Origin: Leptospiraceae bacterium
Lineage (GTDB): Bacteria > Spirochaetota > Leptospiria > Leptospirales > Leptonemataceae
Assembly (NCBI GenBank): GCA_020441005.1
Contig: JAGRNA010000091.1
Location: 1 to 41,120, forward strand
DNA length: 41,120 nt
Reading direction: 5' to 3'
Under the pieces are notes generated by a model. That model had not been told where the DNA came from. It did no database searches and worked only from the letters and a program-made list of their open reading frames with translations. The first letter of the stretch is position 1. The number at the start of each line of letters is the position of its first letter. This document shows positions 1-8,154 of this stretch, in pieces. A program made the position numbers and the translations under genes.

Positions 1-2
1 AG

Positions 3-218
3 GGGCCGCAGGGCGAGTCTGCGGCCAGCCGACCGGTGGCATCATCCGGTTCACAAAAAAAGACCGCCAAAAAAACTCGACGTTCCGCGCAGCAAAAGCC
101 GGTCAAATCCGGCGGGCCATCATTGAAAAAGACTGCTGTCCGTTCCGTCCCCAAAAAAACGGCTCCCACCCGCCCAAAGGCGGCCAAAAAATCGACTGCG
201 TCAAAAAAGCGTTCCTGA
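3..218 (+). CDS. C-terminal Lys-rich tail of a truncated protein
   Basis: The frame is open from the left edge of the window to a TGA at 216-218, so this is probably the end of a longer gene that begins outside. An internal GTG at 36 could also start a 60-residue protein, but it has no convincing ribosome binding site. The visible residues are almost all Lys, Ala, Ser, Thr, Pro and Arg, with repeated KK and PKK blocks, like the disordered tails of histone H1-like or AlgP-like proteins or the basic C-terminal tails of topoisomerases and helicases. Such tails bind nucleic acid non-specifically. The parent protein cannot be named from this fragment. The 175 nt that follow, up to the next gene, hold nothing I can name. 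Confidence 0.5.
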   Translation, partial: GPQGESAASRPVASSGSQKKTAKKTRRSAQQKPVKSGGPSLKKTAVRSVPKKTAPTRPKAAKKSTASKKRS

Positions 219-393
219 AAGGCAACTCCGGGTCCAGCAGGCTATCCAACTGCATTTGGTTGAACGAGCCCCTCATGGAGCCTTGCCGGCGCGCTGAAAA
301 AATCAGGTTGCCAAATCGGGCCAGCGTATGTCATAGTAGTATATGCAATGATGCCTGACAGGTTGTTTTGCAAACAAGTATATAAGGAAGCTG

Positions 394-1626
394 ATGAAAA
401 TGAAGAGTGGGAATCGTAACTTGATTCTAATCATCGCCGGGGTTGTGATTGTCGGCCTGGTGCTGATTACAGTGATGTTGCTCCGGGATACAGACTCGGA
501 AGATATCTGGAAAGACAATCCGGACATTACACGCAATGAAGAGCCGGGCACCAACACCAATGATGCTGATGAAGCGCTCGGGATTACACCCAATGACCCG
601 GTAGAGCGCCTGGAACGCTTCAAGAAGTGGGCCCAGTATCCGCCGCAAAGTCGTCCATTGACAGAAGGCAATGTTGATTTGATCGATCCCTATAATGCCG
701 AAAAAACACCGCTGAGCGTCATCGCCAAGCCCGGCAAGAATTGCAAGGAACGCAGCGAGGGCGGCTTTGAATGTGAAGAGGATCCCGTTTTCAGCGAAAC
801 CAAATGCAAAATGACTCCCGAGTCATCCATCTCGGTCGGCAAGCACGACTTTCGTCTGACGCTCTATTGTCATAATAACCAGGGAGAAAAGCTGGCCATA
901 TCCAATTTGAGCGCTAAAATGGAGCGCTGGTTTAACCGGCAACGCTTTGGCAGCCTGCCGCCAATTTCAATGGGCGATGACGGGACCAATGGTGATCAAA
1001 AGGCGGGCGACAAGATTTACACGATTGTTGTGCGGACCGGAACCCAGGACTGGGGCCAGATGACAGTCACCGCCGATTTTGAGGTCGAGGGCCTGAAGCA
1101 TAGCCAGCGCGCTGATTTTTACAGCACTCCCCATATCGTAGCCGAGTTCAATGAAGGCGGTATTCGCGATTCTGTGGAGGATGGCAGCTTGTATATCTAT
1201 GTGCCAGTCAATATCAAGAAGGCCGGCTATTATGAGTTCCAGGCCAATCTGCAAGAAGCGGGCGGTGACAAGCGCTTTATCGCTCACTCGACTGTGCGGG
1301 AAGATTTCAAGGCTGGTCCGCAAAACATTCGCTTTGAGTTCTTTGGCAAGATTATCCGCGACATCAACGTAGACGGTCCGTATGTCGTCCGTGAAATCCG
1401 CGGCAAGCGGCATAACTCGCCGGTCAGCAAGGCCCAGGCAGAAGCTTCGCGTCGGGAAGGAACTACCCTGACTGCCGAAACAACGGAACCGCTGTGGGAA
1501 GATATCGAACCGCTGGGCAAGGATTACACTACCCAGGCCTATACAGTCAGTCAGTTTTCCAATACAGAATATGATTCGGAAGAAAAGCAGCGCCGCCTGC
1601 AATTTTATGAGTCGCTGACAAAATAG
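394..1626 (+). CDS. Membrane-anchored choice-of-anchor X domain protein
   Basis: A 410-residue protein starting at ATG 394 behind an AAGGA ribosome binding site at 384-388. Residues 8-30 form one hydrophobic segment followed by an acidic, Asn-rich stretch, which suggests an N-terminal membrane anchor with an exported body. Four cysteines lie within roughly residues 115-160. The middle has a DDGTNGD motif followed by AGD..Y, and later a GKIIRDINVDGPYVVREIRG-type block. Both are typical of the choice-of-anchor X family, seen in leptospires and other bacteria with surface or periplasmic proteins. The biochemical role of the family is unknown. The gene stands alone and is followed 17 nt later by a rho-independent terminator. 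Confidence 0.75.
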   Translation: MKMKSGNRNLILIIAGVVIVGLVLITVMLLRDTDSEDIWKDNPDITRNEEPGTNTNDADEALGITPNDPVERLERFKKWAQYPPQSRPLTEGNVDLIDPYNAEKTPLSVIAKPGKNCKERSEGGFECEEDPVFSETKCKMTPESSISVGKHDFRLTLYCHNNQGEKLAISNLSAKMERWFNRQRFGSLPPISMGDDGTNGDQKAGDKIYTIVVRTGTQDWGQMTVTADFEVEGLKHSQRADFYSTPHIVAEFNEGGIRDSVEDGSLYIYVPVNIKKAGYYEFQANLQEAGGDKRFIAHSTVREDFKAGPQNIRFEFFGKIIRDINVDGPYVVREIRGKRHNSPVSKAQAEASRREGTTLTAETTEPLWEDIEPLGKDYTTQAYTVSQFSNTEYDSEEKQRRLQFYESLTK

Positions 1627-1643
1627 ATTTTCAACTTGAGTGC

Positions 1644-1683
1644 AAACCCGGCTGTGGCGAATTGTAGTCTGGCCGGGTTTTTT
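1644..1683 (+). terminator. Rho-independent terminator running into pyrD ATG
   Basis: A perfect 9-bp stem pairs AAACCCGGC at 1644-1652 with GCCGGGTTT at 1672-1680, with a 19-nt loop. The T-run covers 1678-1683 and is followed directly by the pyrD ATG at 1684. It ends the transcript of the upstream gene and leaves no space for a pyrD ribosome binding site. Confidence 0.7.
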
Positions 1684-2832
1684 ATGTACTCCTTACTGAA
1701 ACCACTATTATTCCAGATGGATCCAGAGCGGGCCCATCATCTGATAACGGGCTCTTTGGCAGCCCTGCACCGCCTGCCGGGTAGTGGGGCACTTATACGG
1801 GCACAGTATAAAACCACAAGTCCACGCTTGCGCCAGCAGTTGTGCGGCATGCAGTTTGATAATCCGGTCGGTATGGCGGCCGGTTTTGATAAAAGCGGTG
1901 CTCTGTATCCGCTACTAGGTGACCTGGGCTTTGGCTTTGTGGAGTCCGGCACATTCACTGCCCTGGCGCAACCCGGCAATCCCCGGCCGCGTTTGTTTCG
2001 GCTGCCGGCCCAAAAGGCGTTGATTAACCGCATGGGATTTAATAATGCCGGCGCAGCGGCGGTGCGGCGGCTCATCCGGCGTCAAAAACGCACAATCCCG
2101 CGCGGACTTAATCTGGGCAAATCCAAAGTGGCGCCGCTGGAGGACGCTGTTGCGGATTATTGCGCCAGTCTGGCATTGTTGGCCGACCAGGCCGATTATA
2201 TTGCGATCAATGTCAGTTCGCCCAATACGCCCGGTCTGCGTCAGCTACAGGCCGGCAGTGCGCTCAAGGAATTATTGGTCGCTATCCAGGATCAGCTGCG
2301 CGAGCTGGCCCGGAAGCAGTCGGAGCCCGCCCGCCCGCTATTTGTGAAACTGGCCCCGGATTTATCAAATGCCGAACTCGATGAGCTGGTTGATTTGGCC
2401 GTCCAGCTGCAGCTCGATGGACTGATTTTGACAAATACCACCCTGGACCACAGCAGAGTTGCCCCGGAAAGGGACACCCAGGGAGGGCTGTCCGGACCCC
2501 TGCTGCATAATCGAGCCCTGGAATGTGTCCGCCGGGCCAGCGTACGCAGCGCCGGCCGGTTGATTTTGATCGGGGTTGGTGGCATCACAACGGCGGCCGA
2601 TGCGATTGAACGCCTGGCAGCCGGGGCCAGCCTGTTGCAATTTTACACCGCGTACATCTATGAGGGACCGGGTCTGCCCCGTCGCCTGAACCGGGGTATC
2701 GATCAGTTCATGCAGCAAAACGGCCTGCAACAGATCAGTGATTTGATCGGTCTGGAGCACCGAGATCCACAGCGTTGGCAGTTGATCCGGCCCGGGGGCG
2801 AAGCGGCGGGCCTGATCCAACAGCATGCCTGA
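1684..2832 (+). CDS. pyrD: Dihydroorotate dehydrogenase (quinone), class 2
   Basis: Oxidises dihydroorotate to orotate in pyrimidine biosynthesis, passing electrons through FMN to membrane quinone. The 382-residue product matches E. coli PyrD along its whole length: an N-terminal LFQMDPERAHH helix of the membrane-binding type, NPVGMAAGFDKSG, a GTFTALAQPGNPRPRLFRL block, INRMGFNN, the INVSSPNTPGLR active-site region with the catalytic Ser of class 2 enzymes, TNTTLD, GGLSGPLL and the IGVGGI phosphate-binding loop. The C-terminus runs about 40 residues past the usual end. ATG 1684 is chosen because homology begins there. An upstream in-frame TTG at 1636 would place the terminator hairpin inside the gene. 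No Shine-Dalgarno sequence precedes ATG 1684, so translation may be leaderless or coupled in some unusual way. Confidence 0.95.
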   Translation: MYSLLKPLLFQMDPERAHHLITGSLAALHRLPGSGALIRAQYKTTSPRLRQQLCGMQFDNPVGMAAGFDKSGALYPLLGDLGFGFVESGTFTALAQPGNPRPRLFRLPAQKALINRMGFNNAGAAAVRRLIRRQKRTIPRGLNLGKSKVAPLEDAVADYCASLALLADQADYIAINVSSPNTPGLRQLQAGSALKELLVAIQDQLRELARKQSEPARPLFVKLAPDLSNAELDELVDLAVQLQLDGLILTNTTLDHSRVAPERDTQGGLSGPLLHNRALECVRRASVRSAGRLILIGVGGITTAADAIERLAAGASLLQFYTAYIYEGPGLPRRLNRGIDQFMQQNGLQQISDLIGLEHRDPQRWQLIRPGGEAAGLIQQHA

Positions 2833-2931
2833 TGCGGTCCGCAGATTTGCACCATAGTGGATCCGGCCCGGTCGGCAGCGATCGGGCGTGCAACTCCCGG
2901 CACACGGACTCGCTGCAGGGCATACTACCCC

Positions 2932-4080
2932 TCAGCGGTCGACTGTATAGCCGGCGGCCTTTTGCCATTTACCTTCTGTGTAGAGATACACAGGGCCGCC
3001 CTTCTCGGGCAAGGCAATGTACTGCTTGCTTTGTTTGCTTTGCAGGACAATAAACTGGTTCCCCCGCCGGGTTTCCGTGAATTCCTCCCGCTCGCCGCTT
3101 TTGGTGATGCGCACCCAGTTATTGTCGCTTTCCTTGCGGAAGGTTCCGGAAAGGGTGACTGTAAAGCGGAAGGACTCGCCCGTCTGGGTGTCGGTGGTTT
3201 GGTTGTCGCCCGGTTCCGGACTGGTTTTGCTGTATTTGCCCAAAAAGCTGTATAAATCTGCGGGTTGGCGCGGTATGCTACGGGTGATTTCACTAAAATC
3301 GCTTTTCAACAGAATCTGGGTGGGATAGCCGCTGAAGCGAAAAGTATTCAGGTCCGGGCTGTCATCCAGAATCCGCAGCGGAATGAACCCGCTATTCAGA
3401 ATTTTGGCCACATTTGCGTCGGTAAAAGTGTAGCGTTCCATTTGTTTGCAGTAGCCGCACCAGGTAGGGGCGGTGATGATTACATAGATATTCTTGCCGC
3501 TGCTGCTTGCTTTGGTTTTGGCATCGGCCACACTTGTAAGCCAGTTGATCGCGCTCGCGCTGCGCATGCTCGTTTGCACTTTGGGTCCGCTGACCCGCAC
3601 CTTGATGGTAGCGGTCGTTGTTTGCGGACGGTAGCAACGGTTCGTCTGGCTGTTACATACCTGGCTTGTGATGTTGATCTTGACCGGCCAGACCTTGTTT
3701 GTTACGGAACGGCCCTGGACTTCAAACACACGCAGCTTCCATGTGCCGGCCTTGCCAGCGCCTTTCCCTTCCAAAATTTCGTCCTGGTCATGATTACGGC
3801 CTGCCGGGAATTCTACGAACTCGGCCCGAAAACCGCTGTTTTCGGCTGCGCTGGCGGTAGTGACGATGCTGAAGCTCAGGCTGCTCAGGTGCCGGATGTA
3901 CAAATGCGTATTGACAGGTAGTTTTGCGTCCACCTGCAAATCCAGAGTGCCGCCGGCAGCGATCGGGTGGATTTTATTCTGATCGGCAATGGTAAAAATG
4001 GCTTTCTGTTGGGCAGCCAACGCAATCCAGGGGCTCCACAAGCCGATAATGACGCAAAGCAAGAGTCGGGTTCGTTTCAT
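2932..4080 (-). CDS. Secreted DsbD-alpha-like plus thioredoxin-fold protein
   Basis: A 382-residue exported protein starting at ATG 4080 behind AAGGA (complement of 4088-4092). Residues 1-23 are a clear signal peptide (MKRTRLLLCVIIGLW, then an AxA-type site). Residues about 25-165 resemble the DsbD N-terminal domain, ending in a C142-x6-C149 pair followed by YRP, comparable to the active cysteines of DsbD-alpha. Residues 180-285 are a thioredoxin fold with W-C208-G-Y-C211-K and a cis-Pro at GYPT, like DsbD-gamma. The last 80 residues form an unassigned beta-rich domain. The eight-helix membrane domain of DsbD is missing. The likely role is thiol-disulfide chemistry in the periplasm, but the electron donor is not evident. 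It is transcribed alone. Confidence 0.75.
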   Translation of the reverse strand: MKRTRLLLCVIIGLWSPWIALAAQQKAIFTIADQNKIHPIAAGGTLDLQVDAKLPVNTHLYIRHLSSLSFSIVTTASAAENSGFRAEFVEFPAGRNHDQDEILEGKGAGKAGTWKLRVFEVQGRSVTNKVWPVKINITSQVCNSQTNRCYRPQTTTATIKVRVSGPKVQTSMRSASAINWLTSVADAKTKASSSGKNIYVIITAPTWCGYCKQMERYTFTDANVAKILNSGFIPLRILDDSPDLNTFRFSGYPTQILLKSDFSEITRSIPRQPADLYSFLGKYSKTSPEPGDNQTTDTQTGESFRFTVTLSGTFRKESDNNWVRITKSGEREEFTETRRGNQFIVLQSKQSKQYIALPEKGGPVYLYTEGKWQKAAGYTVDR

Positions 4081-4400
4081 AAGCAGGTCCTTGACGGGTG
4101 GCAGTGGAATGGATTTAGAACTGTCCCTGCCGGATTTGGTTGTTTTACTGTTGGATGCAGGCATTCAATTCAGGTTCGCCCGATTTCGTCAAAGGATTTT
4201 CTGCGCAACCAGGTTGCAAAAAACCTTGCTTCCTGGTTGCCAGGTAGTAAAGATGATTGCAGGCCCTTCTGGATGGGGCTGTTGTCTCTAGTCGGTCATG
4301 CTGGCGCCCGGCAGGGGTGCGTACGGCATGACCGGTGTTGGGATGTTGCCAGGTCAGCTCGTTGGCCAGGAACGGGAGTGGGCTAGAAACGCGCCAGTAT
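4081..4400. other. Divergent intergenic region, 320 nt
   Basis: Separates the minus-strand thioredoxin gene from cheW and must hold promoters for both, but I cannot place -35/-10 pairs with confidence. It contains three inverted repeats: GCAACC-A-GGTTGC at 4205-4217, CCTGG-TTG-CCAGG at 4232-4244, and a 9-bp stem at 4293-4334. The first two share a CCAGGTTGC/CCTGGTTGC theme. No open frame here looks coding. Confidence 0.5.
4293..4334 (+). promoter_or_regulatory. Perfect 9-bp hairpin in presumed cheW leader
   Basis: CGGTCATGC at 4293-4301 pairs exactly with GCATGACCG at 4326-4334 around a GC-rich 24-nt loop. No T-run follows, so it is not a simple terminator. It lies 66 nt before the cheW start and could be an RNA control element or a dyad operator. 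The function is unknown. Confidence 0.35.
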
Positions 4401-4961
4401 ATGGAACAGGATCAGATAACAACCGCAAACAAGACGGCCCTGTTGTTGCAACAGGCTGGCGAGTCAGAGATTGATCATGGTACTCTGCAATTTTTGCTCT
4501 TTCGTGTGCAAAACCGCTACTACGGCATTGATATCCTCGAAATTCATGAGATTTTGAAGCCCGTACCGGTGACTCGCTTGCCCAATGTGCGGCCAGACGT
4601 GTTAGGCGTGATTAACCTGCGGGGTAATATCATCCCGGTGATCGATCTGCACAAAAAATTCTTCGATCAATATACCGAACTAAATCCGGGATGCCGCATT
4701 ATTGTGGGTACTTGTGAGGATAAAAATATCGGCCTACTGGTTGCCGGGATCAGCGAGGTCGCCCGGATACATGCAGAAAATCTGGAAGCTCGCGATATGG
4801 AAGGCGTCTCCGCTCGTCATATTCGGGCTGTTGGCCGCAGTAATGACAAGGTCTTTTTAATCATCAATCTGGCAGTATTGTATCAAAAAACAGAAGTCAC
4901 CCTGGCGCCAGGGAGCAGGCCGGCGCTGACAGAAACTCCTGAGCAGGGCAATCATGGCTGA
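4401..4961 (+). CDS. cheW: Chemotaxis coupling protein CheW
   Basis: A 186-residue single CheW domain that would link CheA to chemoreceptors in the polar array. The characteristic opening is present (FLLFRVQNRYYGIDILEIHEIL followed by VTRLPNVRPDVLGVINLRGNIIPVIDL), as are the later I..IVGTCEDKNIGLLV and AVGRSNDKVFLIINL segments. ATG 4401 is preferred over the in-frame ATG at 4335, which adds 22 residues unlike the family. No clear ribosome binding site precedes it. The gene overlaps cheA by 8 nt, so the two are probably translationally coupled. A short tail of about 25 residues follows the domain. No receptor, CheR, CheY or CheD gene is in the window. Confidence 0.92.
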   Translation: MEQDQITTANKTALLLQQAGESEIDHGTLQFLLFRVQNRYYGIDILEIHEILKPVPVTRLPNVRPDVLGVINLRGNIIPVIDLHKKFFDQYTELNPGCRIIVGTCEDKNIGLLVAGISEVARIHAENLEARDMEGVSARHIRAVGRSNDKVFLIINLAVLYQKTEVTLAPGSRPALTETPEQGNHG

Positions 4962-7900
4962 TCAAAACACGGATCGCTATCTAGAACTCTTCCTGGAGGA
5001 GTCCACCGAGCAGATCGATCTATTGAATGATGGACTGTTGCGCCTGGAAGCTGAGGGCCCGTTACCCGAGATCGTAGAGGATATTTTTCGCAGCGCCCAT
5101 ACTCTCAAATCCTCGGCGGCCTTTGTCGGGCAGAATCGAATGTCCGAGCTGGCTCACAAAATGGAGGATTTACTGCAGCAGGTGCGGGAGGATAAAATCA
5201 CCATCCAAACGGAACTGGTGAATCTTTTTTTTCAGGTTGTTGATCGGGTGCGATCCTCGCTGGAGACAATTGCCAATGGTCTCGAATTAAGCGATGAATT
5301 TCTGGATTTGAAAGATGCCATCGGCAGTTATCATGAGTCAGCCGCCAGTGCGGCGGGATCGGATGCGTTGGCAGCCCAGGACGTCCCGAAATCCGCACCG
5401 CTTGCACCGGATGTAGTCCCGGATTCCGTCGACCATGCCTCGCCTGCCGAACCGGCTGCCCTGTCAACTGACCCTGAGGCGAACTCTGCAGTGGCTGCGA
5501 TACCGGCAGTGAGCGCAGTGCAGATCGACGAACAGGGTCTGTTGGTGTTGGTGGATGCCGAGTTTCAGGATCTGAAAACCCGGTTGGGCAAGCGACGGGT
5601 GTATAGCGGACTCGTCAGTCTGGATAGCGAGGCGGCCATGAAGAATATGCGCTTCCTGCTTTTGACCGAGAATCTGGTTCGCAAGTATGAAATCATTAAA
5701 ACCGATCCGCCCTTGAATCAGCTAGAGAGCGACACGGTGTATGAAACCTTCCGCTTCATTGTCGCCGGAGACAAGGACAAGGATGCGCTGGTGCGCGAGT
5801 GTCAGATTGATCTGGTGGTGGATACGCGCATCCAGGAACTGGAATACAAGGCGCATGCGCAGGATCAGAATATGGTGCAAAAGAGCCCTGGCGCTGCATC
5901 GCAGCAACAGGAATCACGCATTCAAAGTAAAAATATTAAAGTATCATCGGACAAGATCGACTACCTGATGAACAATGTCGGCGAGCTGGTTATTATTAAT
6001 TCCGGATTGCAAAAGGTCTACGATGATTTGCAAGGCTGGTTTTCTGATACGGGTGTATTGACCGAATTAAAAGGCAAGATTGATCAATCTGCGCGGATTG
6101 TACGAGACTTGCAGTCGGGGATCATGAAAACGCGCATGATGCCGGTGGGGCTGGTCTTTCATCGCTTCGCGCGACCCATTCGCGACCTGGCTCGTAAATT
6201 GGGCAAGGAGGTCGAACTGCACCTGAAGGGTGAGGACACAGAGCTCGATAAAAATATCATTGATGTGATTGGCGAGCCATTGTTGCATATCATGCGCAAC
6301 TCGCTGGATCACGGGATTGAAAGTGCGGCTGAACGGACGCAGAAAAACAAAACTGCTCACGGCAATTTGCATCTGCTGGCCTACCAAAGCGGCAATAATG
6401 TTTTTATCGAGGTGCGCGATGACGGTCGCGGCCTGAACCGGGAAAAGATTCTGGGCAAAGCAATTGAACGCGGATTGGTCAATCGCGACGCCATTCCGGC
6501 GGACGACGAAATCTATCGTTTGATCTTTCATCCCGGATTCTCCACCGCAGAGCAGGTGACCGATGTTAGCGGCCGCGGTGTGGGCATGGGCGTCGTGGAC
6601 GCGTTGATGAAGGAATTCAAGGGGGTCGTTCAAATTGATAACAAACCCGGGGAGGGTTGCGCCTTTATCCTGTCCTTTCCATTGACTTTGGCGATCATCT
6701 CGGCCGTGCTGGTGCGCCTGGACAAGGAAGAATACGCCTTTCCGCTGGCAGATGTGGTCGAGACCATCATGATCAATAAAGATGAGTTAACCAGTCTGCA
6801 GGGTCGCGAAATTGTAAACCTGCGGGGCGATATTCTTTCCGTATATCGTTTGTCACGCTTGATGGGCCAACCGGAGTCCCGGGCTCTGGAAGAGCTGCCG
6901 ATGGTGATCGTCAGCAGCGCAAACCGCAAGCTGGGTTTTATAGTGGATGGCTTCAGCGGCAAGATGGAAATAGTCATCAAATCGCTGGAGCGTAATTTCC
7001 ATAGCGTCAAGGGCTTGATCGGGGCCTGTCTTTTGGGTGATGGCCGCATTATCATGGTGCTGGATGTGCATGGCTTGTTAGAAATGGCCCACCGCAAGCA
7101 GGACAATGTCGAACAAAGCGCGGAACTGTTAGAGGCCGTGTTGCGTTATAATCAGTTTGTCAACGATACCTATTTTGGCGGCCGGGATTCAGCCGATCGG
7201 CTCAAGGAGGCCCTGGGAAAACGAATGCGGGAGCTGAGTCAAAGCGCAGAGCCCCTGACCAGCGATCGTCCGGCTCCTGGTCTGGCAGTCGAGCCGCATT
7301 CAAAATCGATGCCATCCCATGCTGCAAATGCGAATGTGGCCTCCGTACCGCTGGTCCATATTACAGACCAAAGGTCAACCGATGACCCGGAACAGTCAAC
7401 CGGGGTAGCCTTGCCGGGTCCTGAAAAGGGGCTAAGCGCCGTGATGGAACAGGAACCTGACAGGGAGCAATCGGACGATGGTACTGTCGCCGGTCTGGAA
7501 AGCAATACGACCACGATGGGCAGCCTGGGAGAAATTTCAGTCGAGGATTCGCGTAAATTGCACAATGTGGTCCATAGTGGCATGCAGAAATCGGGGCAGG
7601 TCCTGTCCCAATTGCTGGGAGTGCAGGTAAAGATTTCCATTCCGGAATTCAAAACGATTCAGTTCGAAGAGTTATACCTCGGCAGCCGCGGTCCATGCTT
7701 TGCCATCCAGCTGCCCATTGAAGGCGGTATGGACGGCATGAATTTGCTGATTTTCGAACGCAGTTCCGGCTTGCATGCCGCCGGTGAACTGATGGGAGTC
7801 AGCGTCGATGAACTGGAGAATATGCCGGCCGAGGATATTGAGTCGGTCTTGTGCGAATTGGCCAATATCTGCGGCTCCAGTATATTAAATGAATTTAGTA

Positions 7901-8121
7901 ACACGACCGGATTGTCCGTTATGCCCGGGCCGCCGGTTTTTTACCAGGGCCAATACGAAAGCGTGATTCGCGAAATAGAGACGCATAGCTCGTATTTCAA
8001 GGAAGAGTTGCAAATCCTGTATATTATGACCGATTTTTTCCGCGAGGAGGTTGAATTTTTCGGTCGGCTGTATGTCATTCCATCAACTCGCTCTATGGCG
8101 CGTTTATTAAACCATTTATAG
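4954..8121 (+). CDS. cheA: CheA histidine kinase fused to CheC-like domain
   Basis: A 1055-residue chemotaxis kinase, about 400 residues longer than E. coli CheA. Domains in order: HPt (1-120) with phosphoacceptor H49 in FRSAHTLKSSAAF; a Pro/Ala-rich linker; a P2-like domain (about 185-300); dimerisation helices from about 328; an ATPase domain with N-box HIMRNSLDHGIE (N449, D452, H453), DDGRG (489-493) and GRGVGMG (540-546); a CheW-like domain (about 565-710); a low-complexity linker (about 715-855); and a C-terminal domain (about 860-1055). The last has the two-half layout of CheC/CheX phosphatases. The second half keeps the ExxN active-site pair (E968, N971 in ELANICGSSILNEFS), while the first half has N871 and H874 where E and N are expected. 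CheC-type proteins dephosphorylate CheY-P, so one polypeptide may both make and remove the phosphoryl signal. It overlaps cheW and precedes cheB. Confidence 0.93.
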   Translation: MADQNTDRYLELFLEESTEQIDLLNDGLLRLEAEGPLPEIVEDIFRSAHTLKSSAAFVGQNRMSELAHKMEDLLQQVREDKITIQTELVNLFFQVVDRVRSSLETIANGLELSDEFLDLKDAIGSYHESAASAAGSDALAAQDVPKSAPLAPDVVPDSVDHASPAEPAALSTDPEANSAVAAIPAVSAVQIDEQGLLVLVDAEFQDLKTRLGKRRVYSGLVSLDSEAAMKNMRFLLLTENLVRKYEIIKTDPPLNQLESDTVYETFRFIVAGDKDKDALVRECQIDLVVDTRIQELEYKAHAQDQNMVQKSPGAASQQQESRIQSKNIKVSSDKIDYLMNNVGELVIINSGLQKVYDDLQGWFSDTGVLTELKGKIDQSARIVRDLQSGIMKTRMMPVGLVFHRFARPIRDLARKLGKEVELHLKGEDTELDKNIIDVIGEPLLHIMRNSLDHGIESAAERTQKNKTAHGNLHLLAYQSGNNVFIEVRDDGRGLNREKILGKAIERGLVNRDAIPADDEIYRLIFHPGFSTAEQVTDVSGRGVGMGVVDALMKEFKGVVQIDNKPGEGCAFILSFPLTLAIISAVLVRLDKEEYAFPLADVVETIMINKDELTSLQGREIVNLRGDILSVYRLSRLMGQPESRALEELPMVIVSSANRKLGFIVDGFSGKMEIVIKSLERNFHSVKGLIGACLLGDGRIIMVLDVHGLLEMAHRKQDNVEQSAELLEAVLRYNQFVNDTYFGGRDSADRLKEALGKRMRELSQSAEPLTSDRPAPGLAVEPHSKSMPSHAANANVASVPLVHITDQRSTDDPEQSTGVALPGPEKGLSAVMEQEPDREQSDDGTVAGLESNTTTMGSLGEISVEDSRKLHNVVHSGMQKSGQVLSQLLGVQVKISIPEFKTIQFEELYLGSRGPCFAIQLPIEGGMDGMNLLIFERSSGLHAAGELMGVSVDELENMPAEDIESVLCELANICGSSILNEFSNTTGLSVMPGPPVFYQGQYESVIREIETHSSYFKEELQILYIMTDFFREEVEFFGRLYVIPSTRSMARLLNHL

Positions 8122-8154
8122 TTGTTATCCCGAATTCTTCACATAGTTAAAGGT

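Noticed and set aside
967-1602. Minus-strand open frame of 211 codons
   Set aside because: It is antisense to the choice-of-anchor X gene, which has a ribosome binding site and family motifs.
3265-3921. Plus-strand open frame of 218 codons
   Set aside because: It is the complement of the signal-peptide-bearing thioredoxin-fold gene and shows only low-complexity translation.
6067-6633. Long open frame on the minus strand (188 codons)
   Set aside because: It lies wholly inside the conserved catalytic part of cheA and has no recognisable protein features.
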